Part shown: positions 1 through 5,952 of the stretch, one piece after another
Position numbering within the stretch: the stretch's first letter is position 1
Layout: each line of letters opens with the position of its first letter
Assembly (NCBI GenBank): GCA_030453285.1
Contig: JAKDKP010000087.1
Span: forward strand, 1 to 7,747
Direction of reading: 5' to 3'
DNA from: Propionibacteriales bacterium
GTDB taxonomy: Bacteria; Actinomycetota; Actinomycetes; Propionibacteriales; Propionibacteriaceae
DNA: 7,747 bases
The notes under the pieces: model-generated
Told to the model about the DNA's origin: nothing
The model's input: only the letters and a program-made list of their open reading frames with translations
Databases searched by the model: none
Made by a program: the position numbers and the translations under genes

Positions 1-416
1 AGCACGTCGGTCTCGGTCTCGGCCAAGGTGAACGCCTGATCAAGGGCACGGGTGAACCGTTCGACCGGCTCGATCAGATGATCGGCGGTCACCATGGCCA
101 CCACCGCCTCAGGATCCTTGGCCTGCAGCACCGCCGCCGGCCAGGCCACCGCGTTCAACGAGTCGCGACCGACCGGTTCGCCCAGGAAATTCTCTGCGGG
201 CAGTTCGGGCAACTGCTCTTCGACGAGGTCGGCGTAGTCAGCCCCGGTGCAGACCAGGATGCGTTCTGGCGGCACCAGACCTGTCACGCGTTCGTACGCG
301 ATCCGCAGCAGACTCTTGTCGCCCACCAGGGCCAACAACTGTTTGGGCATCCCCTTGCGGGACAACGGCCAGAGCCTGGTGCCCGATCCACCGGCCATGA
401 TCACCACGTAGCGCAT
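1..416 (-). CDS. manC: Mannose-1-phosphate guanylyltransferase, N-terminal part (cut by window edge)
   Basis: This would make GDP-mannose from mannose 1-phosphate and GTP in the cytoplasm, the donor for mannosylated envelope glycans. Only the first 138 residues are present; the rest lies left of the window. The protein opens with a beta strand and the nucleotidyltransferase signature GGSGTRLWPLSRKGMPKQLL (residues 9-28), with the catalytic Arg14 and Lys25 in place. A family-type EPVGRD block follows at 80-85 (RDSLNAV where many members have RNTAPA), and TADH at 110-113 replaces the more usual PADH or PSDH. The ATG at 416 is the natural start because the signature begins within ten residues. 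It follows the glycosyltransferase gene by 54 bases on the same strand. A TACGCT hexamer 7 bases before the ATG suggests its own leaderless promoter. The family call is firm; mannose rather than another hexose phosphate is inferred from the PKQLL signature. Confidence 0.9.
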   Translation of the reverse strand, partial: MRYVVIMAGGSGTRLWPLSRKGMPKQLLALVGDKSLLRIAYERVTGLVPPERILVCTGADYADLVEEQLPELPAENFLGEPVGRDSLNAVAWPAAVLQAKDPEAVVAMVTADHLIEPVERFTRALDQAFTLAETETDV

Positions 417-423
417 GCCCCGC

Positions 424-429
424 AGCGTA
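424..429 (-). promoter_or_regulatory. Candidate -10 box for the guanylyltransferase gene, leaderless layout
   Basis: Read on the minus strand, TACGCT fits the actinobacterial TANNNT -10 pattern and ends 7 bases before the ATG, so transcription would begin at or next to the start codon. No Shine-Dalgarno sequence is at a useful distance: the GAGGTGG further upstream is 14 bases from the ATG. No convincing -35 element is seen 16-18 bases upstream. Confidence 0.45.
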
Positions 430-470
430 CCCACCTCACCCGGGCGCCCCACGCAGGCGAGGTGACACCC

Positions 471-1550
471 TCAGTGCGTCGGCGGTTCGGCCGGTTCACC
501 CTCGGCACGTTGATCAGCATCCAGACCGACCAGGAAGCCGCTCCCCCAGGCGAGGTGCATGGTGGCGTACACGAAGGGAAGACGGGCCCGGGCCGGTGGC
601 GAGATTCCCTTCACCAGCAGCGATCCGAGCGTGACGATCGCCCCGTACCCCAATGGCGCCGCCCACCCGATCCGAAGCCAGGAACGTGTGGCCGTGCCCA
701 CCAGGCCGAGGATCGTGCCGCCGGCGATACCGGCGACGGCAACCGGGGCCGCCAGATATCGGACGCTGGCAGTGTCGGGGTGCCGCCGAATCACCTCGCG
801 ACGCCAGCGGCCGGTCTCGAAGAACTGGCGACCAAGCGCCCCGAACGACGAGCGTGGCCGGTAGGTGACCTTGAGGCGGGGCGAGAAGAACACCTGTCCC
901 CCGGCTTGTCGGAGGCGATGGTTCAATTCCCAGTCCTGGGCCCGGTGCAGGCTCTCGTCGAATCCGCCGAGGGCGTTCAGGGCCTCCTTGCGGAAGACGC
1001 CGAGGAAGACGGTGTCGGCGGGGCCTTCGGGTGAGTCCTTCAGATGGAAGGTGCCACCGCCAAGACCGAGCCGGGTGTTGTAGCCACAGGCCACGGCCTC
1101 CTCGAAGGGAGTGCGACCCCGGGCGTCCATCACTCCGCCGACATTGACCGCGCCGGTGCGCTCCAGCAACTCGACGGCGGTCACGATGTAGTCGTCGGTC
1201 AACTCGCCGTGCCCGTCGACGCGGACGATCACCTCGTACCGCGAGCGCGCGACCGCACGGTTCAGTCCGGCCGGCGTTCGACCGGTCGGGTTGTCGACGA
1301 CGAGGACGCCCGGGTGTTCGGCGGCCAATTGCTCAGCAATCTCGGCAGTCCGGTCGGTACTCGGGCCGACCGCCATGATCAGCTCGCGGTCGCCGGGGTA
1401 GTCCTGATCAAGGACGCGCTCGACCGCCGCCCGCAGATGCTCCTCCTCATTGCGGACCGGCATCACCACACTCACCCCCGGCCAGGTGGTGACCGAATCC
1501 GACGTCGCATGTCCTGCGGTGTCATCGCCTGCTGGGGTGGCCCTGTCCAT
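471..1550 (-). CDS. ExoA-like family 2 glycosyltransferase, membrane-anchored
   Basis: A GT-A fold enzyme predicted to move a sugar from a nucleotide donor to a lipid-linked or growing glycan at the inner face of the membrane. The GT2 domain spans about 25-250: VSVVMPVRNEEEHL (26-39) begins the nucleotide-binding fold, GPSTDRT (62-68) is the usual loop, VDGHG (111-115) takes the place of the DXD metal motif, and QDWELNHRLRQAGG (205-218) holds the catalytic acidic residues. NVGGV (136-140) and DTVFLGVFRKEAL (179-191) are typical of ExoA/succinoglycan-type transferases. Three hydrophobic stretches near 264-286, 294-313 and 325-342 anchor the C-terminus. The first 24 residues are low in hydrophobicity and not conserved in character, so the true start could be slightly internal. 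It leads a probable two-gene unit with the guanylyltransferase and is divergent from the LCP gene. Donor and acceptor cannot be read from the sequence. Confidence 0.88.
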   Translation of the reverse strand: MDRATPAGDDTAGHATSDSVTTWPGVSVVMPVRNEEEHLRAAVERVLDQDYPGDRELIMAVGPSTDRTAEIAEQLAAEHPGVLVVDNPTGRTPAGLNRAVARSRYEVIVRVDGHGELTDDYIVTAVELLERTGAVNVGGVMDARGRTPFEEAVACGYNTRLGLGGGTFHLKDSPEGPADTVFLGVFRKEALNALGGFDESLHRAQDWELNHRLRQAGGQVFFSPRLKVTYRPRSSFGALGRQFFETGRWRREVIRRHPDTASVRYLAAPVAVAGIAGGTILGLVGTATRSWLRIGWAAPLGYGAIVTLGSLLVKGISPPARARLPFVYATMHLAWGSGFLVGLDADQRAEGEPAEPPTH

Positions 1551-1557
1551 GGGTCAC

Positions 1558-1563
1558 ATTGTG
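1558..1563 (-). promoter_or_regulatory. Weak candidate -10 box for the glycosyltransferase gene
   Basis: On the minus strand CACAAT ends 7 bases before the ATG at 1550, the same spacing as at the guanylyltransferase and LCP genes. It matches the -10 consensus only partly, and the -35 region (GTGCAG at a 17-base spacing) is poor. It is listed because the gene has no Shine-Dalgarno sequence and the spacing repeats at neighbouring genes. Confidence 0.3.
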
Positions 1564-1652
1564 GCCGACATCTCTCGGAGCTGCACCCCGAGGTGACCGG
1601 CCGCCCCGGGCACCGCCTGCAGGTCGGTCGGGCGACCACCCGTGTGGGCTCC

Positions 1653-1681
1653 CCGACGCGTCACCATCGACTGGGTACATT
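1653..1681 (+). promoter_or_regulatory. Promoter of the LCP gene, leaderless
   Basis: CCGACG (1653-1658) matches TTGACG at four of six positions. A 17-base spacer leads to TACATT (1676-1681), a good TANNNT -10 box. The ATG of the LCP gene follows after 7 bases, so the transcript should start at or beside the start codon. No Shine-Dalgarno sequence precedes the ATG. This placement also fixes the start at 1689, because the longer open frame upstream would run through the promoter and across the divergent gene. Confidence 0.6.
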
Positions 1682-1688
1682 GGCCGCC

Positions 1689-2966
1689 ATGAGTGGGCGC
1701 GACGACTTGGACTGGCTGTACGGACGGGAATCCACACCCGATCCGAAGCCGGACCACACCCAGGTGATGTCGCAGGCCGAGCAGGCCGAACTCGACCGTC
1801 GGGCCCGGGCGGCGGGACACCGACCCGCCTCCGGCCCCGCCTCCGGACAGGGAACGGCTCAGCGACCGCCCCAGCAGCGTGACGTGCGCCCGGTGCCAGC
1901 ACCGCCGCCGGAGGGTCGGTCCGGTCGTGGTGGTTCGGGTGGTGGTGGTTCCGGTGCTGGCCCCGGCGGGGGGCCGCCGGGGACAACCGGTCGTCGTCGT
2001 CCTCGCCGACGCCGTACGGGCCGCAAGGTCGTCGCCGTACTCGCATTGTTGCTGGCGGCCTGTCTGGTGTACCTCGTCGCCGTCCCGCTGGTGGCGTGGA
2101 ACACCGTCGACAAAGTCGCCAACCAGCCCAAGGGTGATCGGCCGGCCGACACGCCGGGGCAGACGTACCTCCTGGTCGGTTCGGACTCGCGGGAGGGCCT
2201 GTCGGCAGAAGAGAAGAAGAAGCTCGGCACCGGTAGCGCGGAGGGACAGCGCACCGACACGATGATGCTGCTCTACGTCCCTCCGGGTGGTCGTCCGGCC
2301 ATGATTTCGATCCCCCGAGACTCCTATGTCGAGGTGCCGGGCAACGGCAAGAACAAGATCAACGCCGCGTACGCGATCGGCGGGCCCAAGCTGTTGACCG
2401 CCACTGTCGAGCAGGCCACCGGACTCCGCGTCGATCACTATGTGGAGATCGGCTTCGGCGGATTCGTCGACGTGATCGACGCCATGGACGGCATCGAGAT
2501 GTGCGTCCCGAAGGACATCAAGGACAAGAACTCCCACCTGAACCTCAAGAAGGGCTGCCAGACTTTCGACGGGGTCACCGCCCTCGGCTATGTACGGATG
2601 CGCTACGCCGACCCCGAAGGTGATCTTGGTCGGGTGAAGCGGCAGCGGCAGATGGTCAGCGCGGTCGCGAAGAAGGCGGCCACGCCGATGACGGTGATCA
2701 ATCCGGTCCGCTACTGGAACCTGAACAAGGCCGTCGCCGGTGCCGTACGACTGGGTGAGAGCACCTCGACCGCCGACATGCCCAGGCTCGCCCTGGCGGC
2801 CAGCAGGCTGTCGGGCGACGACGCGCTCGCCCTGACCATCCCGGTGGGCGGCAACATCAGCAGCCCCGCCGGCGCCGCCCTGTCCTGGGACAAGGAACGC
2901 TGTGAAGAGTTGTTCGCCGCCATCAAACGCGGCGACACCAGCGGTCTGGACAAGTTCAAGAAGTGA
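1689..2966 (+). CDS. LytR-CpsA-Psr (LCP) family cell-wall glycopolymer ligase
   Basis: LCP enzymes move polyprenyl-phosphate-linked glycans onto peptidoglycan (or arabinogalactan) outside the membrane. This 425-residue protein has a cytoplasmic tail (1-112) rich in Pro, Gly and Arg, with Gly-rich 79-97 and Arg-rich 102-112, then one membrane segment (about 114-137) and an extracellular LCP domain from about 157. Family residues are present: GSDSR (164-168), RTD (188-190), SIPRDSYVEVPG (207-218), KINAAYAIGG (223-232) and YVRMRYADPEGDLGRVKRQRQ (301-321), which together supply the acidic and arginine residues that bind metal and pyrophosphate. Cys272 and Cys290 could form the disulfide seen in some LCP proteins. 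The ATG at 1689 is chosen from its promoter and because it gives a normal length. The divergent glycosyltransferase and guanylyltransferase suggest a mannose-containing wall polymer as substrate; that is inference. Confidence 0.92.
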   Translation: MSGRDDLDWLYGRESTPDPKPDHTQVMSQAEQAELDRRARAAGHRPASGPASGQGTAQRPPQQRDVRPVPAPPPEGRSGRGGSGGGGSGAGPGGGPPGTTGRRRPRRRRTGRKVVAVLALLLAACLVYLVAVPLVAWNTVDKVANQPKGDRPADTPGQTYLLVGSDSREGLSAEEKKKLGTGSAEGQRTDTMMLLYVPPGGRPAMISIPRDSYVEVPGNGKNKINAAYAIGGPKLLTATVEQATGLRVDHYVEIGFGGFVDVIDAMDGIEMCVPKDIKDKNSHLNLKKGCQTFDGVTALGYVRMRYADPEGDLGRVKRQRQMVSAVAKKAATPMTVINPVRYWNLNKAVAGAVRLGESTSTADMPRLALAASRLSGDDALALTIPVGGNISSPAGAALSWDKERCEELFAAIKRGDTSGLDKFKK

Positions 2967-3010
2967 CCTCTCTTTGCGGTGGACGTCAAACGGCGGTGTC
3001 CGTTGAGCAT

Positions 3011-4753
3011 TCAGTGCGATTCGCGTGCCGGGGTGTCCTCGGTCTGGCCGACGAGGAAATCGAGATCGGCGCCACGGTCCGCCTGCTGCACGGTGTCGAC
3101 GTACAACTTGGACCAGCCGCGTGTCGGCGCGGCATAGGCCGCCCGCGCACCCGGTGAGTGCTCCCGTCCGGCCAACTCGACCTCGTCGACCTCGACGTCC
3201 AGCCGTCGGTTCGGCACGTCAAGGGTGATCATGTCGCCGGTGCGAATCCTGGCCAGGGGTCCGTCGGCGGCGGATTCGGGAGCCACGTGCAGCACGACCG
3301 TGCCGTACGCGGTGCCACTCATCCGGGCGTCGGAGATCCGCACCATGTCCCGTACGCCGGCCGCGAGCAGTGTGGCCGGGAGCGGCAGGTTGCCGACCTC
3401 CGGCATGCCCGGATAGCCGCGGGGGCCGCAGCCGCGGACGACGAGCACCGTGTCGGCGGTGACATCGAGCTCCGGATCGTCGATCTGATCATGGAATTGC
3501 TCGATCGAGTCGAAGACCAGCGCCGGGCCCCGATGGGTGAGCAGCGCGGGCGTCGCGGCGGCAGGCTTGATCACCGCCCCGTCGGGGGCAAGATTTCCCT
3601 GCAGAACGGCCAGTCCGGCGTTGATCATCAACGGCTGCTCGGGTGGGCTGATCACCGTCGAGTCGTGCACGACGGCACCGACGATCTCGTCGACCAGCGG
3701 CCGCCCGGTGACGGTGATCGCGGTCGGATCGAGCCGCTCACTGATCTGCGCCAGCACAGCAGGCAGTCCACCGGCGCGGTGGAAGTCCTCCATCAGGTGC
3801 TCCCCCGACGGCTGCAGGTTCACCAGCAGGTCCACCTCGTGCCCGATGGCGTCGATGTCGGTCAAGTCGAAGTCGATCCCGAGGCGCCCGGCGATGGCGA
3901 GCAGGTGCACCACCGCGTTGGTCGACCCGCCGATCGCCGAACTCGCCACGACGGCATTGGTCAGGGCGGCGCGGGTGATGATCTTGTCCGGGGTGAGGTC
4001 CTCGGCCACCATGGCGACGATCCGACGTCCGGTCAGGTGTCCCGCCTGGGCGAGTCGGGCCTCCGGAGCGGGCAGGCCGGATGTCCCGGGCAGGCTCATT
4101 CCGAGCGCCTCGGTGACGCACGCCATCGTCGACGCGGTGCCCATCGTGTTGCAGTGGCCGGCACTGCGGATCATGGACTGCTCGGCGTCGGCGAACACCT
4201 CGGGGGCGAGGGTGCCGGCCCGTACCTCCTCCGACAGTCGCCACACGTCGGTGCCGCAGCCCAGTCGTCGACCGGCCAGGGTGCCGGTCAGCATCGGGCC
4301 GCCGCTGAGCGCGATCGCCGGGAGACCGGCCGAGGCCGCTGCCATCAACAGGGCGGGGATCGTCTTGTCGCAGCCGCCGAGCAGGACCACTCCATCGATT
4401 GGGTTGGCCCGGATCTGCTCCTCGATCGACATGGCCGCCAGGTTGCGGAACAGCATCGCGGTGGGCCGCATGTTGGTCTCGCCGAGGGACATCACCGGCA
4501 TGTCCAGGGGCACGCCACCGGCCTCCCACACGCCGTTGCTGACGCTGCGGGCGATGTCGGTCAGGTGCGCGTTGCAGGGGGCCAGTGCGCTGGCAGTGCT
4601 GGCGATCGCGATCTGCGGCTTGGTCGGCGCATCGGTGGGGTTGCCACGGCGCATCCACGCGCGGTGGATGAAACTGCTCCGCGCTCCCTCATCGTCTCCG
4701 TACCAGCGAGCACTACGCAGTCGATCCGTCACCTTGGCCACTCTGCCAGTCAT
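3011..4753 (-). CDS. IlvD/Edd-family dehydratase, probably for a sugar acid
   Basis: A cytoplasmic iron-sulfur dehydratase that removes water from a 2,3-dihydroxy acid to give a 2-keto acid. The 580 residues cover the whole family. Cys60 (APCNAHL), Cys128 (GGCDKT) and Cys201 (GHCNTMG) fit the three [2Fe-2S] ligands. Glu92 (GETN), Asp129, Lys130 and Glu452 (PEVGN) fit the Mg site with its carbamylated lysine, and Ser479 in DARMSGT is the catalytic base. The opening RLRSARWYGDDEGARSSFIHRAWMRRG (11-37) and the ligand numbering resemble L-arabonate-type sugar-acid dehydratases more than biosynthetic IlvD, but the substrate is not proven and IlvD activity remains possible. ATG 4753 is chosen over an open frame reaching 4882, which would read through a hairpin repeat and into the upstream gene. 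Only a weak GAG lies before this ATG, and no -10 box sits at leaderless spacing. It converges on the LCP gene with a 44-base gap. Confidence 0.88.
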   Translation of the reverse strand: MTGRVAKVTDRLRSARWYGDDEGARSSFIHRAWMRRGNPTDAPTKPQIAIASTASALAPCNAHLTDIARSVSNGVWEAGGVPLDMPVMSLGETNMRPTAMLFRNLAAMSIEEQIRANPIDGVVLLGGCDKTIPALLMAAASAGLPAIALSGGPMLTGTLAGRRLGCGTDVWRLSEEVRAGTLAPEVFADAEQSMIRSAGHCNTMGTASTMACVTEALGMSLPGTSGLPAPEARLAQAGHLTGRRIVAMVAEDLTPDKIITRAALTNAVVASSAIGGSTNAVVHLLAIAGRLGIDFDLTDIDAIGHEVDLLVNLQPSGEHLMEDFHRAGGLPAVLAQISERLDPTAITVTGRPLVDEIVGAVVHDSTVISPPEQPLMINAGLAVLQGNLAPDGAVIKPAAATPALLTHRGPALVFDSIEQFHDQIDDPELDVTADTVLVVRGCGPRGYPGMPEVGNLPLPATLLAAGVRDMVRISDARMSGTAYGTVVLHVAPESAADGPLARIRTGDMITLDVPNRRLDVEVDEVELAGREHSPGARAAYAAPTRGWSKLYVDTVQQADRGADLDFLVGQTEDTPARESH

Positions 4754-4796
4754 CGTTGCTCGGCGGACGGGCGCGTCTCGGCGGTCGCGCTGAGAT

Positions 4797-4837
4797 GGGG
4801 GAAGATGTGGCCGCCAACTCCCGGCCAGATCTTCCCC
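4797..4837. repeat. Hairpin repeat copy 1, downstream of the nuclease gene
   Basis: A 41-base element that is 37/41 identical to 5860-5900 in the same orientation; a preceding GAT is shared too. It folds on itself: GGGGAAGAT (4798-4806) pairs with ATCTTCCCC (4829-4837), a G/G mismatch follows (4807, 4828), then TGGCCG (4808-4813) pairs with CGGCCA (4822-4827) around the 8-base loop CCAACTCC. That is 15 base pairs with perfect symmetry. It ends 2 bases before the stop codon of the winged-helix/nuclease gene and lies 43 bases before the dehydratase start. No T-run follows on either strand, so a classical terminator is unlikely, though it could still stabilise a transcript end. Confidence 0.9.
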
Positions 4838-4839
4838 GA

Positions 4840-5796
4840 TCAGCCATCGCATCGGGCACACCGCTGAGCCATGTGGGACCAACCGCCTCGAGTCAGCATC
4901 TCCGCCACCTCACGGGCGACCACACACGGCCGGCGCGACACGTCCTCCCAGCCGTACCGCAGTGGCGCCGCCCCTTCCATCAGAGCGGCGTTGTCGCGGC
5001 GGTGATCCCGGAACCGGCCGGCGCCGCTGTGGCCCAGCTTCCCGTCCAGCTCGACCACCACGGCGAACGCTCGATACCAGACGTCCCGATAGGTCCGCCG
5101 ACCGTCGACGCGGCGTGCCGCCTGACGCTGGCCACGTGGCAGCCCGTGCGCCCGCTCCACATCGCGCAGATAGCGCAGCTCCAGCGCCGAGGTCGCACCA
5201 TCCCGTACGTCGGCCAGTAGGTCCTGCACCTCGGCACGGCCTCCGAACCGGTGCCGCCCCGACAGCGTGCGGCGCAGCATCGAGGCGCTCGTCAGGCGCT
5301 TCTGAACCGCGACCGTGAGCCAGTGCAGAGGCGCCAACTCCGACTCCCCCAGTCGCCGGTCACAGAGGTCGAGGACGGTGTCCTCGATCGACGTCCGTGG
5401 CGGATCCCCGATCGACTCGGCCCGGACGTCCTCACGCTCACGCCGAAAGGCCCAGGGAGCGGTGTCCACTCGCCGCGTCCGGTGCGGGTGCCACACCAGA
5501 ATTCGTTCCGGGGGCTCATCGGTGAGACCCCACAGGTGGGCTGCGGCCTCTCCGCCGAGGCGAGCCCCGTCCCCGGCGAGGAGGAGTCCGGCCCATGCGT
5601 GGGTGGTCCAGGTGGGAGGCTGATCATGCGCCACCAGGAGCCCGGAAGCGAGCCGCTGCCACCGGCCTCGGTCCACCAGCCGCTGCTGCGAGTGTCGGCT
5701 GAGGCCGAGTTGCTGCGCCTGCCCCCGCGAGATCACCCCAGCTTGAGCCAGGGCGAGCTGGCGCAAGGTGTCGCTGGGGTCCACGGTGGCGTGCAT
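4840..5796 (-). CDS. AbiEi-type winged-helix protein fused to a DUF559/Vsr-like nuclease domain
   Basis: A 318-residue protein. Residues about 8-58 (QLALAQAGVISRGQAQQLGL, then SQQRLVDRGRWQRLASGLL) form the winged-helix segment of AbiEi-type antitoxin N-termini, and 60-145 resemble the following AbiEi region (GGEAAAHLWGL at 81-91). Residues about 200-305 look like a PD-(D/E)XK fold of the DUF559/Vsr type: SALE with Glu206, Asp238 in YRDVW, VVELDGK with Glu249 and Asp251, and RFRDHRRDNAAL (261-272). A single-strand or mismatch nuclease role is possible but untested. No AbiEii-type nucleotidyltransferase toxin gene is next to it, so this is not a standard type IV toxin-antitoxin pair. The ATG at 5796 is preferred; a longer frame to 5880 would run into repeat copy 2. 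A weak -10 (CAGACT, 5803-5808) lies 6 bases before the ATG. Hairpin repeats flank the gene on both sides. Confidence 0.75.
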   Translation of the reverse strand: MHATVDPSDTLRQLALAQAGVISRGQAQQLGLSRHSQQRLVDRGRWQRLASGLLVAHDQPPTWTTHAWAGLLLAGDGARLGGEAAAHLWGLTDEPPERILVWHPHRTRRVDTAPWAFRREREDVRAESIGDPPRTSIEDTVLDLCDRRLGESELAPLHWLTVAVQKRLTSASMLRRTLSGRHRFGGRAEVQDLLADVRDGATSALELRYLRDVERAHGLPRGQRQAARRVDGRRTYRDVWYRAFAVVVELDGKLGHSGAGRFRDHRRDNAALMEGAAPLRYGWEDVSRRPCVVAREVAEMLTRGGWSHMAQRCARCDG

Positions 5797-5859
5797 AGGG
5801 TGAGTCTGCCGCCGGGCGACCCTGGCTGACCGCCCTTCCACAGGGCTCGCGTCAAGGAT

Positions 5860-5900
5860 GGGGGAAGATCTGACCGCCAACTCCCGGCCAGGACTTCCCC
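5860..5900. repeat. Hairpin repeat copy 2, upstream of the nuclease gene
   Basis: This is the second copy of the 41-base element at 4797-4837, in direct orientation, with four substitutions. GGGGAAG (5861-5867) pairs with CTTCCCC (5894-5900), two pairs are lost (5868-5869 against 5892-5893), C5870 pairs with G5891, and TGACCG (5871-5876) pairs with CGGCCA (5885-5890) except for one A/C mismatch, around the same CCAACTCC loop. The CCGCCAACTCCCGGCCAG centre is unchanged between copies. It sits 63 bases before the nuclease gene start and 19 bases before the operator of the MFS gene. Confidence 0.9.
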
Positions 5901-5917
5901 AGTGTCAGCAAGACGCC

Positions 5918-5946
5918 TTGTTTACCGGTATATGTACCGGTAAACT
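5918..5946 (+). promoter_or_regulatory. Promoter of the MFS-LacI operon, leaderless
   Basis: TTGTTT (5918-5923), a 17-base spacer and TAAACT (5941-5946) make a good vegetative promoter. The GTG start of the MFS gene comes 6 bases after the -10 box, so the message would have almost no leader. Nearly the whole promoter lies inside the palindrome at 5920-5945, so a bound repressor would exclude RNA polymerase. Confidence 0.7.
5920..5945. promoter_or_regulatory. Palindromic operator, likely bound by the LacI-family regulator
   Basis: GTTTACCGGTA (5920-5930) and TACCGGTAAAC (5935-5945) are exact reverse complements separated by TATG. Each arm holds TACCGGTA, itself a palindrome, and the two are 12 bases apart. 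The site can therefore be read either as one 26-base operator or as two adjoining sites, each centred on CCGG as is common for LacI-family operators. It covers the -10 box and touches the -35 box. The LacI-type gene downstream in the same unit is the obvious ligand-responsive repressor; the link is inferred from position. Confidence 0.75.
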
Positions 5947-5952
5947 CTTGGA

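Noticed and set aside
78..1034. Plus-strand open frame across the guanylyltransferase and glycosyltransferase genes
   Set aside because: It crosses two recognisable genes on the other strand and has no domain or ribosome binding site.
1044..1688. N-terminal extension of the LCP protein by 215 residues
   Set aside because: It would overlap the divergent glycosyltransferase and read through the LCP promoter; the added sequence looks like antisense translation.
1554..2537. Minus-strand open frame opposite the LCP gene
   Set aside because: It is a shadow of the LCP coding sequence with no motifs.
2967..3010. Terminator between the convergent LCP and dehydratase genes
   Set aside because: The 44-base gap offers only a 4-base-pair stem (ACGG/CCGT) and no T-run; not enough to call.
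4794..4840. GAT on both sides of repeat copy 1 as a target-site duplication
   Set aside because: The left GAT is also present before copy 2, so it is part of the repeat, and copy 2 is followed by AGT; three bases are too few to support it.
3158..4867. Open frames of 569 and 418 residues antisense to the dehydratase gene
   Set aside because: They mirror a gene with clear family motifs; their translations are rich in Arg, His, Gly and Ser without recognisable domains, as expected for antisense frames in GC-rich DNA.
4754..4882. N-terminal extension of the dehydratase by 43 residues
   Set aside because: It would translate hairpin repeat copy 1 and overlap the upstream nuclease gene; family members start close to the RLRS block.
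5331..5350. Third copy of the hairpin repeat inside the nuclease gene (GCCAACTCC followed by CTCCCC)
   Set aside because: Only a short stretch matches and neither stem arm is present; most likely chance.
5850..5855. TTGACG (minus strand) as a -35 box for the nuclease gene
   Set aside because: No acceptable -10 hexamer lies 16-19 bases downstream of it.
5797..5880. N-terminal extension of the winged-helix/nuclease protein by 28 residues
   Set aside because: It runs into repeat copy 2 and adds Arg-rich sequence before the winged helix; ATG 5796 fits the domain start.
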